Below, one piece after another: positions 10,190 to 21,946 of a stretch of DNA of 64,000 nucleotides; the stretch's first letter is position 1, and each line of letters starts with the position of its first letter. Below the pieces are notes generated by a model that worked only from the letters and a program-made list of their open reading frames with translations, did not search any database and was not told the DNA's origin. Made by a program: the position numbers and the translations under genes. This DNA comes from Nicotiana tabacum (Eukaryota > Streptophyta > Magnoliopsida > Solanales > Solanaceae): assembly GCF_000715075.1 (NCBI RefSeq), contig NC_134095.1:63121990-63185989 (forward strand), read 5' to 3'.

Positions 10190-11445
10190 TTAACATTGCG
10201 ACATGATGCATGTTACCATCATTCACTTGAAATGGATCAATTCCACAACGTGGCCATCATCAACCTTACCAAGACAGTACTTCACTCGGTGCCCATTGAC
10301 TCTAAAGATCTCACCATTCTTATTTTTCAAATCTAAAGCACCAAAAGGAGTTACATGCACCACTTCAAAGGGATCACTCCATTTTGACTTTAACTTTCCC
10401 GGAAACATCCGTAACCGAGAGTTGAATAAGAGAACCAGGTCACCTTCTTTGAATTCTTTATTCCGAATATACTTATCATGTAGGTACTTCATCTTGTCCT
10501 TATACAAGGACGAACTTGAGTAAGCATGGAACCAGAACTCATCAAGTTCATTCAATTGCTCCACTCGAAGATTGGCAGCTACATCCCACTCTAGGTTCAA
10601 CTTCTTCAACGCCCACATGGCCTTATGCTCTAATTCTACCGGGAGGTGACATGCTTTCCCAAACACCAACCGATACGGAGACATACCAATTGGAGTCTTG
10701 TAAGCTATTTTATAAGCCCATAAAGCATCGTTAAGTTTCCTTGACCAATCAGTCTGATTTGCATTGACAGTCTTGGATAAAATACTCTTGATCTCTTGTT
10801 GGAGATCTCAACCTGTCCACTTGCCTGGAGGTGATAGGGGGTTGACACCTTGTGAGTGACACAATACTTGGAGAGTAAAGTGTCAAAGGATTTGTTGAAA
10901 AATGAGAACCCAAATCACTAATGATGGCCCTTGGGGTGCCGAACCTTGTGAATATTTTTTTCTTCAAGAAAGACACCACACTCCGTGCTTCATTGTTGGG
11001 CAAAGCCACAACTTCAACCCATTTGTAAACATAATCCATAGTAACAAGAATGTAGGTGTTCCCACACGAACTCACAAATGGACCCATAAAGTCGATGCCC
11101 CATACATCAAAAACATCAATCTCAAGGATGGTGGTAAGAGGCATCTCATTCTTCTTGGAAATCCCACCGGCTCTTTGGAAATCATCACACCACTTAACAA
11201 GCTCGCTAGCATCTTTGTATTAGGTAGGCCAATATAATCCATAGCGTAGGACCTTTGTAATAGTTCTTACCCCACCATGGTGACCACCATAGGGTGAGGA
11301 GTGACAAGCTTAAAGAATACCCAATTGCTCTTCTTCTGGAACATATCTCTGGATAACACCATCGGTGCAAATTTTGAAAAGATATGGCTCATCCCAATAA
11401 TAATCCAAGCAGTCCCGTTTGAGCTTCTTCATTTGGTTTTAAGAG
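10190..11445 (-). pseudogene. Athila integrase, broken
   Basis: On the - strand the core carries [20 protein letters not shown] and [12 protein letters not shown], giving the first two acidic residues of the D-D-E triad. A frame loss near 10800-10750 removes the region of the third. The C-terminal part resumes at 10684-10223 ([20 protein letters not shown] ... [16 protein letters not shown]), with the GPF-like DPF motif and no chromodomain. The zinc-binding N-terminus falls at 11145-11440 in broken frames. Integrase would insert the cDNA; this copy cannot encode one. Confidence 0.8.
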
Positions 11446-11448
11446 AAC

Positions 11449-12700
11449 TCATTCGGGACAAATTCCGCTCACAAGATAGTGAGCCACATCGGCAAACCAA
11501 GGTATCCCGGTCAAAGACATGGAAATGAGTTGTTCATCCGAAAATGAATCATTGATCTCAAGGCCATCATGGGGCAAGTGGTCCGCCACTTGATTCTCAC
11601 TCCCTTTTCGATCTATGATTTCAAGATCAAACTCTTGTAGAAGAAGTACCCACCTCATCAATCTAGCCTTTGAGTCCTTCTTACTCATCAAATAACGAAG
11701 CGCTGCGTGATCGGTGTGAACGATCACTTTGGTACCCATGAGGTATGGGCGGAACTTTTTCATAGCAAAGACAATGGCTAAGATTTCTTTCTTGGTCACT
11801 GTATAGTTGACTTGGTCGTCGTTCATGGTCTTACTAGCATAGTAGACCGGATGGAATATCTTGTTGATTCTTTGCCCCAACACCGCTCGTACCGCCACAT
11901 CGCTCGCATCACATATGAGCTCAAATGGTAAGCTCCAATTTGGTGCGGTAATTGTGGGAGTAGTAGTCAACCTATACTTGAGTAGCTAAAAACCTTCACA
12001 AAATTATCATTGAACACAAATTTTGCATCTTTTTCCAACAACTTGCACAAGGGGTTCACCACCTTTGAGAAATCCTTGATGAACCGACGGTAAAACCCTA
12101 CATGCCCTAGAAAACTCCTCACTCCATTGACGGAAGTAGGAGGAGGGGGTTTTGATATCACTTCAATTTTTGCTTTATCCACTTCAATACCATTCTTGGA
12201 GATCTTATGGCCTCCTCAACCATAAAGTGACACTTCTCCCAATTAAGCACCAAGTTAATCTCTTCACAACGTGCCAGGACTTTGTCAAGATTATTCAAAC
12301 ACTCATCAAACGAATCCCCCACAACATAGAAATCATCCATGAAAACCCCGAAGAAGTCCTCCACCATATCCGTAAATATTGCCATCATACACCGCTGAAA
12401 AGTAGTTGGTGTATTACATAGACCAAACGACATCCTTGAGAATGCAAATGTGCCATATGGACAAGTGAAGGTGGTTTTCTCTTGGTTTTCAGGTGCAATA
12501 AGAATCTGTTTATATCCGGAATACCCATCCAAGAAGCAATAATAAGCACGTCCGGCTAACCTATCCAACATTTGATCAAGAATCGGAAGCGGAAAATGGT
12601 CTTTCCGAGTCACTTTGTTGAGCTTTCTATAATCCATGCATACCCTCCAACCGGTGACAATTTTCATAGGGATCAGCTCATTGTGTCATTTGTAATCATA
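11449..12700 (-). pseudogene. Athila reverse transcriptase and RNase H, broken
   Basis: RT fingers and palm are read at 12667-12158: VCMDYRKLNK, FLDGYSGYKQI, MSFGLCNTPTTFQRCM and the polymerase box VFMDDF, with Phe-Met-Asp-Asp replacing the commoner YVDD as is typical of Athila. The connection (12182-11967: FLGHVGFYRRFIKDFSKVVN) and RNase H (11970-11449: [27 protein letters not shown]) follow in overlapping or shifted frames. At least two frame changes separate the segments. Confidence 0.85.
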
Positions 12701-12868
12701 GTCATGCCCCTTCTTTAGGACACATTGTACCGGTGAAGTCCATGAACTATCAGAAATGGGGTAGACAACCCCAACATCCAACCACTTGATGACTTCTTTC
12801 TTGACAACCTCTTGTATGGCCTCATTTAACCTTCTTTGATGTTCCACGAAGGGTTTGGCATCCTCCTC

Positions 12869-13909
12869 CTATATAATTTTGTACATGTAAAAGGCGGGCC
12901 TTATACCTCGAATATCTTCCAATGTCCAACCTATTGCTTTCTTCCACCTTTGGAGCACCGCAAGGATGGTATCTACCTGCACGTTAGTTAAGCACGCGGA
13001 AAGAATAATAGGTAAAGTGGAACAAGGTCCTAAGAACTCATACCTGAGGTATAAAGGCAAATGCTTCAATTCCAATATGGAAGGCTCCTCGATTGAGGGC
13101 TTTGTTGGTAGAGTCTTCCGGTTCTCAAGGTCCAAGGGAAGTTTCGGGGGCTCATATGTATATGAACCCATTCCTTGTAAAGCATTGACTTATTCAACCA
13201 AGCCTTCCTTCTCATCCACATCATGATTCAACAACACAACTTCTAATGGGTTTTGCACATTAGTCATAGAACTTGTGTCTTCAACAATCACTTCAGTTAC
13301 AATATCCACAAATGAACACACTTCGTTGCTATTGGGCTGCCTCATTGACTTGCAAACATGGTACATAACTTTTTTATCGCCCACCCAGAAGGTAAGCTTC
13401 CCTGCATTCACATCAACTAAGGCCTTCCCTGTAGCTAGGAAAGGTCTCCCAAATATGATCGACACCTCATAGTCAACCTCATAGTCAAGTATCACAAAAT
13501 CTGCGGGAAGTATGAACTTGTCAACCTGAACTAGCACATCATCAATTATCCCCAATAGCCTCTTCATTGTCCTATCTGCCATTTGCAACCTCATGGATAT
13601 GGTCCTTGGTTGCCCAATCCCTAATGTCTTGAACACAGAATATGGCATCAAGTTAATGTTTGCCCCCAAGTCACACAAAACTTTCACGAAATTAGCACTA
13701 CCAATTATGCATGGGATTGTAAAGGCACCGGGGTCTTCTAACTTTGGAGCCATGGAGTGCACAACAACACTCACTTGATGTGTCATTTTGATTGCTTCAC
13801 AGTTCATTGATCTCTTCTTTGTTACCAAGTCCTTCATGAACTTGGCATATCTAGGTATTTGTTCTAGAGCTTCAGCCAAACGCACATTTATGGAAAAAAA
13901 TTTCATCAT
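12869..13909 (-). pseudogene. Athila protease and protease-RT linker, broken
   Basis: The open stretch 13909-13190 holds a retropepsin: VKVLCDLGANINLMPYSV with an Asp-Leu-Gly active-site loop, the flap region, and VSIIFGRPFLATGKALVDV. A stop at 13190 and a restart at 13171 (EEPSILELKHLPLYLRYEFL) continue into the linker that precedes RT in Athila. The start at 13909 is simply the first Met of the frame and is not a true N-terminus; Gag joins upstream. Confidence 0.75.
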
Positions 13910-14439
13910 ATCAATAAATTTCTTGAACTGATTCTCATTATTTTTCTTTGCGAGCCTTTAAGGATATGGTGGAGGAGGCCATGACAAAGGAGCCTTGGCT
14001 TTGGGCACTACCGTTTCTGGTATGTCTTTTCCTAGACGGGTTTACATCAATTTGTGTCTCCTCTACATTGTCATCAATGTCTATCCTCGCTTAATCATTC
14101 ACATTCTCATCATTCACTTTCAAATAATTGCTTGGTTTATCATCATCTTTCACCAACACATCATCACTTACAGTCTTTCTTGGGTTAGAGGTACTAGCAA
14201 CTCCACCTCTACCACTCCTTGTAGTCACCACCATAGCGTGACTCGTATTGTTCTCACCCTTCGGGTTTACTACCGTATACTTGGTAGTGCCCCCTTAGGG
14301 CGAGTATTCAAAGCTTGAGAAATTTGGCCAAGTTGGATTTCCAAGTTGCGGATAAAAGTGTTGTGGGAAGCTAATTAGACATCAGAGTCGGCATTTTTCT
14401 TCATCAGTTGTTTGGTTGTTGATACATCGGAGGCCTTTG

Positions 14440-15657
14440 AAAGCTTAGCCCCCGATTCCCTTGATTATTATTGTTCCAACCCACTTAATTGTTGTTGCCC
14501 CCCCCCCCCCAATTACTATTATTGTTGCCACCCCGATTGCCTTGGTTTCCTTGGTTACACCAATTTTGATTGTTGTTGTTCTCCCAATTGCTTTAGTTGT
14601 TGTTGTTGCCACTATTCCAATTTCCTTGTTGACCTTGATTTCCCCAATTTCCGTGTGATCTCCACTATTGTTGATTCGGAGCATTGCCCCGTTGACCCTG
14701 ATAATTGTTCACATATTGAACCTCTTCACTTTGATCATCATATGAATCATCTTGATTGTACCCACTACCACTTTACTCAAATTGGTCCGAATTATTTTGA
14801 ACTTGTTGACCTCGTTGCCTTCTCTTGTTGATCATCATATTCACTCCTTCCATGACATTCACTTGTTTTGGCCCTTGAACTTGTTGCAACTAAGCTTTGG
14901 CCAATTGGTTCATGGTAGTAGTCAACTCTGTTATAGCTTGGTCGTGGTCATGGAGCTCCTTGTGTAGGTGAATAACATTAGGATCACCTTGTGTCACATT
15001 AGCTCGACTTTGCCACGGTAGAATATTTGTTGGATCATGGCTTTGGTCATATCATTATTCGAACATTCTTTAACCATCGTCCGATACCTTTCCCAAATCT
15101 CATGAAGCGGTTCATTTGGCTCTTGTTTAAAAGCAAGGATCTCATCTCTTAGCATCGCCATATGTCCCGGAGAAAAGAACTTCGCGATGAACTTATCGGT
15201 CAACTCATCTCAAATGGTGATGGAATGGTTGGGTAACCTTTCTAGCCAATCTAAAGCCTCCCCCTTAGAGAAAATGGGAAAAGCCTTAACCGCAATGCGT
15301 CCTCGAAGACATTAGTTTGCTTGCTCCCCCAACACGTGTCAACAAAATCTTTGAGATGTTTGTAGGCATTTTGGTGTGGAGCTCCGGTGAAGAAACCCCT
15401 CTGTTCTAAGAGTGTAAGCATGACATTGGTTATTTAAAAGTTGCCCGCCCTAATCCGGGGCAAGACTATTGCACTTGCATAGACTTCGTTGAGAAACACC
15501 CGGTGTGCTGCCCTTGGAGGAGCTGGGGAGGGTTTGGAATATTATGCGGTCGGCCTCTCCTTTGTGCTTGAGGTTCGGGTTGAATCTCATCTACATGATC
15601 ATCATCGACCTCCTCCCCCAGTGGCAAATTCCCCAGGGCTTCATTGTTAAGAGCCAT
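14440..15657 (-). pseudogene. Athila Gag, broken
   Basis: The probable start is Met at 15657 (MALNNEALGNLPLGEEVDDD), about 100 bases inside the PBS. A stop follows after 62 residues. The Gag core reappears at 15203-14994 (KFIAKFFSPGHMAMLRDEIL, FKQEPNEPLHEIWERYRTMV). From about 14830 to 14440 the sense frames become Asn/Gln/Gly-rich because of AAC/CAA repeats, as is usual for the Athila Gag tail, and a run of ten C occurs at about 14501. No intact product remains. Confidence 0.75.
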
Positions 15658-15755
15658 TTGGTACCTAAGAGCAATTCACACACAAATTAGAAAAAACGGA
15701 AGGAAAGAAAAACAAAACACACAAATACTCAGATATATAGCTAAAACCGTCTTAC

Positions 15756-15773
15756 TCCTCGGCAACAGCGCCA
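15756..15773 (-). other. Primer binding site for tRNA-Asp (Athila)
   Basis: The - strand reads TGGCGCTGTTGCCGAGGA directly beside the LTR. It matches the complement of the plant tRNA-Asp(GUC) 3' end at 16 of 18 positions by my own comparison, which is the usual primer for Athila elements. It fixes the direction of the element and the inner edge of the LTR. Confidence 0.8.
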
Positions 15774-15778
15774 AAAAT

Positions 15779-17302
15779 TGATCGGTTCCAAGCCTATACT
15801 GCTATTGAGTAGCGAGGATGGTCAATGCAGTTTTACCCAACTAGGTCGGGATCGAATCCACAGGGAGTTAATTTGTTTGAAATTGGATTTATATCCAAAT
15901 CTAGATGCGGATTTTGCTCTTAATTACACTTCCACAATTGTTTGGTTTGTTTTCTACTTCTACTTCTACTTTTATTCTATTGCATGAAATATTTGAAATT
16001 AAGTACAATATTTTTCTTGTTGATTTTCAAGGGTTTAAAGGGACTAAGGTAGTGACTTCCACCTAGGTGATATCTAACATGTAACAAAAATTGAGGGCAA
16101 TCATGTGATTAATTGGGGTCGTAATATATCTATCACACTCAGGTACTCACTCTATACCTCTCGGTAGTTTGCGTGATTTTTCCCAAATTTGGGTTTCTCA
16201 AGTCCAAATGGGTATTCATGCAATTCAAGTGATATTAGCTCAAGTCGGGTATTACTATCTCTAGGTTTAACCCCTTAATTGGGGCTATCAATTTCTTGAG
16301 TTCACCCAAATTCCTTATTAGCCTAGTTTTCCTAGACTTAGTCCCTCTTTCTCAAGTAGAGACTAAGTCATAAAGGCATGAATCACTGTTTGCAATCACT
16401 AATTCCATAGTTCTAGCAAGAACTAGGCTAAATACTACTAACCCATACACATTCAAGCCCTAAAATTCAAGACTCATCAAATACCAATACTAGGGTTAAG
16501 TTACAACCCTAGCTATGGGTTTAGCTACTCAAGGAAATAACAGAAATCAAAGATGAAATAAAGATAAAATCCATAATACTAAATTAAAAGATGAAAATTT
16601 AATGTTGAGAAATAATTCTAGTACAAAATTTCCCAAAATGGAATTTGCAGCCATCTCACGTGTTTAGCTAAAACATAATTTAACCTAAAAATGTCAAAAA
16701 TATCTTTTTATACTATGCTGAAATTTCCAAAAAAAATGCCCCTGCGAAGGTTTCGCGGCCGCGTAATTCTCACCACGACTGCAATCATGCTTTCACGACC
16801 GCGGTCCGCGTTTTTAACTTCTGGATCTTGGTTGAGCATTGTTTCGCGGGGCGCGTAATTTGCATCACGGTCGCGTAGGAGACTACCACGGCCGCGTAAT
16901 TCTACTGCAGACCCCACTCCTTGTTTTTGCTTGAAAAAAGAACTCTCTGAACCTCAGCAACCGCGATTCGCATAATTCCAACCGCTGCCATGACGAGACT
17001 TTTGCGACCGCACTTTTCTGTTGCGGAGCTCACTCAACATTTGGCCTGAAAATGCACTCTTTGAATCTCCCTTTTGCGGACCGCGTATTTGTGATCGCGC
17101 ATTTCAGGTCTCCTGGCCCAATCTTCGTTTTTGTTCCAGTTTTGACTCCTTTATGAGTTGATTATGCCTTCTTTGGCTTATTTTGATTAATTCATGCAAG
17201 CAAGCATATTACATTAGTTTTCGGGAATACTTTCACGCATTTTAGGCCCAAAACGCAAGTAAAAGAGAGCAGATAATATGTTAAAATCCCCACTTATTAG
17301 CA
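15779..17302 (-). repeat. 5' LTR of the Athila element
   Basis: On the - strand it begins TGCTAATAAGTGGGGATT at 17302 and ends CCGATCA at 15779, beside the PBS, giving a TG...CA repeat of about 1,524 bp. It contains GTCGGGATCGAATCCACAGG near its inner edge and a CG-rich repeat cluster (16735-17110). The partner 3' LTR is not in the window. GCCTA at 17303-17307 would be the flanking target duplication. Confidence 0.75.
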
Positions 17303-19113
17303 GCCTAAGACCAAGTTCACAATTGCGATGGCTTTGTCACATTCGCGACCTTCGCATTTGCAAACCAGGTGTCGCAAATGCGACACTTGAGACGTATGTA
17401 CAACTTATTAATTGCGAGACTTAGATCATTTAGCTTATTTCCTCTCATCTCTTGGGTGATTTTTGGAGATTTTGAAATAAGATTTTCACCTAGCACTTTA
17501 AGGTAAGTAATTTCTACACAACATGAGTTAAATACATAGATTATGAGTAGATTAATATGTAAAAATTGGTGAAAATCAAGGGTTTAGATGAAAACCTAGG
17601 TTTTTGATAAAAATGAGATTTAACCACGAATTTGGTTATGAAATTAAGTAAAAATCATATATTGGAGTTCACGGGGTTATGAGTAACAACTTTTTTCGAA
17701 TATTTCCGGAATCCGGGCATGTGGGCCCAGGGGTGAATTTTGGAAATTTTGCAAATAGGCTTGGGAAATCACTTTGATAGTTAGGATATAAACATTTAAG
17801 CATGTATTAATTATTTTATATAACTTTTGATTATCTTCGAGTCGTTTGGCACCAAATTGAGGATTTGGGCACTATTTTGGACCGAAAAGTAGGCCTTGAG
17901 ACGATGTAAGCCTCTTTTCTAACCTTGTAAGAGGGAATTAACCCCATAAGTGAATTAAATAAATATGTGTAACTATTTGGCCGGGGGGGGGGGGAGCTAC
18001 GTACGTACGAGGTAACGAGAGTCCGTACGTCGCTACTAATTATGCTATTATCCGGGTAGGCTAGGACCCATATCATGCTATACTTGCAATGTTGCCCTTA
18101 CTAGATAACTTAATTACTTAAGTCATATTGGAAGTTGATAAGAGAATTGTAAAAGGTTAAATTTCACATACTTGAAGTTGTAAATGAGAGACTTGACTGT
18201 TATTGAAATAACTATATTTTTTTGAAGTATTTTTTGTTTGTGGAGCGGGCCAAATGCCTAGGTAGCATATAAATGCATCTATGGTTCGTGTCGTTCGAAC
18301 CTCGGCAATGTACAGTTTAAATATTATGTTGGATCGGGACGTACGACCTCGACATAACTTGCGCATGATATATCTTTGGAACTATTCATAATTGATATTG
18401 TTTAAATGCCTTGAGATACAAACTGTTAAATGATGAAACTAGACTTGGGACTTAATAATTGTGAAGGAAGAATTTATTACTTCCTGTTATTGAGCTTTCA
18501 GTATTATTCATGGAATCCATGCTTAGTATATAGTTTTGATATATCATTGCTAGCCCATAGTAAGTGTCAAAGTTGATCCCTCGTTACTACTTCTTCAAGG
18601 TTAGACTGGATACTTACAGGGTACATGTTGTTTATGTACTCATATTACACTTCTGCACTTAATTGTGCAGGATTTGAGGCAGGTACATCTGGTTACCAGT
18701 CCGACGCACATGTTTGATCCCCGCTACGAGACTACACGGTGTGCCGCCCTTCCGAGCCGTTCTGCAGTGGTCGGAGTCTTCCTTTTATTTATTTATTCGA
18801 TCTATTCCATTTCAGATAGTGGATTAGAAATCTTTTGTATATTCTACTAGTAGCTCATATACTTGTGACACCGGATCTTGGCACACACTAATAGACTTAT
18901 GATTTTGGGTTGTAATTTTACGATTATGATTTCATTTAGCTGCTTTCATTTTGATTACTTAAAAATTCGTTATTCATTAAATTCTTTAAATTAAGGAAAG
19001 TTAGTTATTTGCAAAACTTATTTAAAATGGAAATCACTAGATTGTTCACTGTTGGCTTGCCTAGCAATGGTGTTGGGCGCCATCACGACCTAAACTAGAA
19101 TTGGGTCATGACA
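17303..19113 (+). mobile_element. Tekay/Del-like (chromovirus) LTR remnant
   Basis: The tail GTTGGCTTGCCTAGCAATGG ... GGCGCCATCACGACC ... GGGTCATGACA at 19047-19113 is the end typical of long Tekay/Del LTRs in Solanaceae. Upstream lie GAGTCGTTTGGCACCAAATT, GTCCGGGTAGGCTAGGACCC-like and CTGCACTTAATTGTGCAGGA sequences of the same LTR. The left side is cut at 17302 by the Athila insertion. No adjoining PBS or gag is seen, so it is a solo or truncated LTR. Family naming is from memory of the terminal sequence. Confidence 0.6.
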
Positions 19114-19680
19114 CTTCTCTTCTTCAGATCCCCTCCCCCTTTGTTCTCTCCCCCCCATTCTATTCTTCTTCTTCAGATCCCCTCCCTTCCCCTTTTTCTT
19201 CATCTTTCTTCATCCCTTCTTCCATTAGATTTTTTTCTTGGTGTGTATTTCTTCTTCCATCATGTTATCTTTCCACTCTCTATGGCTCCACCATTTTTTC
19301 CGGTGGTATAAGATTTCAATTTTTTTTACGGCCCTTCCAAATTGGGGTAGAAGAATAAATCAAAATTCAAAAGATTAATTCTCTATTTTTAAGAGGATTT
19401 TTCATAAATAGATAACTTTCTTTAAAAGAGGACTGAAGGAGATGGTGGTACTCATGGTAGAGGAGCCATGGCAAGTGAGTTATTCTTTTAAGAAGATTGA
19501 GTGGGGCGGCTTTAATTTTAATTTTTTGCTTTTCTTTTATTTTTTATTTATGAAATTAAAATTTTGTTGAATAATATTATTTTGGCATAGAATATGATGT
19601 GAATGCTGATTTGTCATTCACATCAAGCAAGTGAGCATCACACGAATCCGAAAGGGGTTTAAAAGTCTTGTTTTGATTAA
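19114..19680. other. Intergenic, CT-rich then AT-rich
   Basis: A pyrimidine-rich stretch contains a near-exact ~22-bp direct repeat (CTTCTTCAGATCCCCTCCC at about 19117 and 19168). The rest is AT-rich and featureless. Open frames here are low-complexity Ser/Pro/Phe strings and I do not call a gene. Confidence 0.4.
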
Positions 19681-20535
19681 GAGCCTGTTTGGATGGGCTT
19701 AAAAGCTGGTCTTAAAATCTTCTTAAAGGTCAAATGCTTTTAAGCCAAAAGGTCCAAATTAAGCCAAAAGTGATAAGTTGGGTAATTCCAACTTTTTTTT
19801 CTAGCTTAAAAGTCACCCCTCTTTGACCAAGTATTTTACATTGCTATCCCTGATACTTATGTATGATTTCCAAAATACCCAATCATTTCCTTTTCTCCTT
19901 TCCTCCGCCATTTTCAATCCCCGTCTTCCAAATTCCATAATCTTTTTTTTTCTCCTTTCCTTTGCCATTTCCAATTTGTGCCTTCCAAATTCCATCACGG
20001 CCGAACTCATTGTTTTGTTTTAGTTTCTTTTTTGGTTCCATAACATTTTTTTTAAAATAGATTGCTGTTGAATCCCTCATTTTTATAAATTGGTGAAACT
20101 TTATTCTAAATCAAAATTTTCAATGAGTCTACATGTTAACAAAGAATTTGAAGCTATGAGACGAAAAAATATATTGTGGTGAAATAATAGATTATTGCAT
20201 GTTATTTAAATAAATAATTTATATTTAGGCAATCAGTTTAAATTGAAAATGAACTAAATTATAATTTTTTTTGTATATGTATTAATTTAGAATAAAATAT
20301 TATTATAATCATATTCTTTATTGTGTTAACAACTTTAAGGATATTTCAGTCATTTTATAGAAACAAGTGCTTACCAGCACTTATTTACCAAACATTTCAA
20401 TAACTTTTTTTAAGTTTCAGCACTTTTATCCAAACACTTAACTGCTTATTTATAAAACAAGTTCCAGCACTTAAAAAGTGCTTTTAAGCACTTATACTTA
20501 AAAGCCACTTCTTTTAAGCCAATCCAAATGGGCTC
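19681..20535. mobile_element. Tourist-like (PIF/Harbinger) MITE with TAA target duplication
   Basis: Terminal inverted repeats GAGCCTGTTTGGATGGGCTT and, as the complement of the right end, GAGCCCATTTGGATTGGCTT match at 22 of the first 25 positions. The element is flanked on both sides by TAA (19678-19680 and 20536-20538), the three-base duplication of the PIF/Harbinger group. It is about 855 bp and AT-rich. No transposase coding is apparent, so it is non-autonomous. Confidence 0.8.
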
Positions 20536-20538
20536 TAA

Positions 20539-21079
20539 GTTGAGGTGTCTGAATGAAACTTTATGAAGTGTAGTGATCGAGATAACAATTCGGAACAAAT
20601 ACAAGTGTCTCCTACGCCATTCTGCCTTAATATTAGTGTAAAATATTTGGATTTATATATTCTTTTCACATAGTATTATTCTATTACAATATTTGATGTC
20701 GACTTTCTTTCCTCTATTACTAATATTTACATGAGTTATGTAAAAATTATGTATTATTTTATACGAGATGACATGTTAAATAAAAATGCAAAAATAATTA
20801 TACATGGACGAACACCACTAATGATAAACATAAACCTTCCTTAAAGTAACTAATTGCAATTCATTAATCCTTGTGCTATTACACATGTTCTTTTGGTTGC
20901 ATTGTATTCATATATTACATGTTATCTGATTTGATGCTCGATTAATTGAAATTCATGTCACATAAGATCCATTAAAGACCTTAATTCTCAGATTATTATC
21001 CCAATATAACTTGCTTTAGCCAAACAAAAACAAATTGTATCAAAATTATACAAGTAGTGAAAAATGATTAAAAGAAAAT
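20539..21079. other. AT-rich intergenic sequence, nothing identified
   Basis: No open frame, repeat or transposon end that I can support. It separates the MITE from the distal promoter side of the galactosyltransferase gene. Confidence 0.4.
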
Positions 21080-21420
21080 AGTTAACTACTCATATTATCC
21101 ACTAAAAATAGGATTTATAATGAGCATTTAAAAATGGGTCAAATATGGATAAGAACCATATTATCCATATTTAAAATGAATAACTAATGGATAACTGATG
21201 AGTTTAACTTTTATATTTATAAAACCTCAAATTAGAGGGTTACTTAAGTTTGGGAGATTAAGAATTCTCTCAAAAGTGATCATATTCAAGAAGTCATGAA
21301 TAATATACACATATTATCCACCCTTACTTTAATTTTTATTTATATTAAATAGAGGCTGGATAATTTATCTATTTTTTTATTATTCATTTTCGATCTGACC
21401 CGGCCATTTGACACCCCTAT
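21080..21420. repeat. Remnant repeat ending GACCCGGCCATTTGACACCC
   Basis: The right end, GACCCGGCCATTTGACACCC followed by CTATTAG, resembles the right end of the larger repeat at 41789-42884 (CCCGTCCATTTGCCACCCCT). The interior contains several ATGGATAA/TTATCCAT palindromic pieces. The left edge is not defined. Confidence 0.4.
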
Positions 21421-21946
21421 TAGTACAAGTATCGACGTCAACAAAGACGGGACTTTTCAGCAGCAGATATGTGTAGTACAAGTATATTGTCGTTAACAAA
21501 CATTGCTACTTTCAACAAATTATTGAAGTTAACGTTAACCCCTTGGAACAAAGTCCAAAAAGACACATACAAAGGCAAACTTTAGACGGTCCAATGTCTT
21601 CCTCTTTCCTCGTCCCTTCTATTCTTCATTCTACTACTTCTGGTGCCTAACATTCTTTGAAATTAGAATCCCCCATTTGAAGATTTGCTTTTACAACATT
21701 CTCAGAATCTGACCAAAAAATTAAATAACAGAAAATAAAAGGAAAAGACCAAAGAAATTCATAGCTCTATCAACGCCCTCTTTCACGTTAGCACACCTCT
21801 CCTACTTCTCCACCCCCTTTCATCTCTCTCTGTATAATTCACACACAAAAAAATCCTATATAGTGACCCTTTACCTTAAAAAGCTTCAATCTTGCCCTTT
21901 TTTTTCTTCTTCTTGTTGAATCTTTGTTTATTAGAAAATAGAAACA
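21421..21946 (+). promoter_or_regulatory. Promoter and 5' leader of the galactosyltransferase gene
   Basis: A direct repeat TAGTACAAGTAT...GTCRWYAACAAA lies at 21421-21445 and 21474-21500. A candidate TATA box, CTATATAG, occurs at 21856-21863, about 85 bases before the start codon, preceded by pyrimidine-rich leader-like sequence (21780-21850) and followed by a CT-rich leader. The start codon context is GAAACAATGAAG. A transcription start about 25-30 bases past the TATA candidate would leave a ~50-base leader. None of this is experimentally supported. Confidence 0.4.

Larger units (their letters stand above)
8823..17302 (-). mobile_element. Athila-lineage Ty3 retrotransposon, decayed, 3' LTR missing
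   Basis: Reading right to left: 5' LTR (17302-15779), tRNA-Asp-type PBS, gag, protease, RT, RNase H, integrase, then a pol-LTR spacer to 8823. The coding is split by many stops and frame changes. The 3' LTR, which should start with the complement of the 17302 end, is absent at the left. The element abuts the Tat-like element, so that insertion probably landed in the Athila spacer and the rest lies left of the window. Athila assignment rests on the RT style (FLDGYSGYKQILIAPENQEK), the protease and the PBS. Confidence 0.8.

Noticed and set aside
14412..14967. Cys/Asn-rich or hydrophobic + strand open frames
   Set aside because: They are the complement of the Asn/Gln-rich Gag tail of the Athila element read in the wrong direction.
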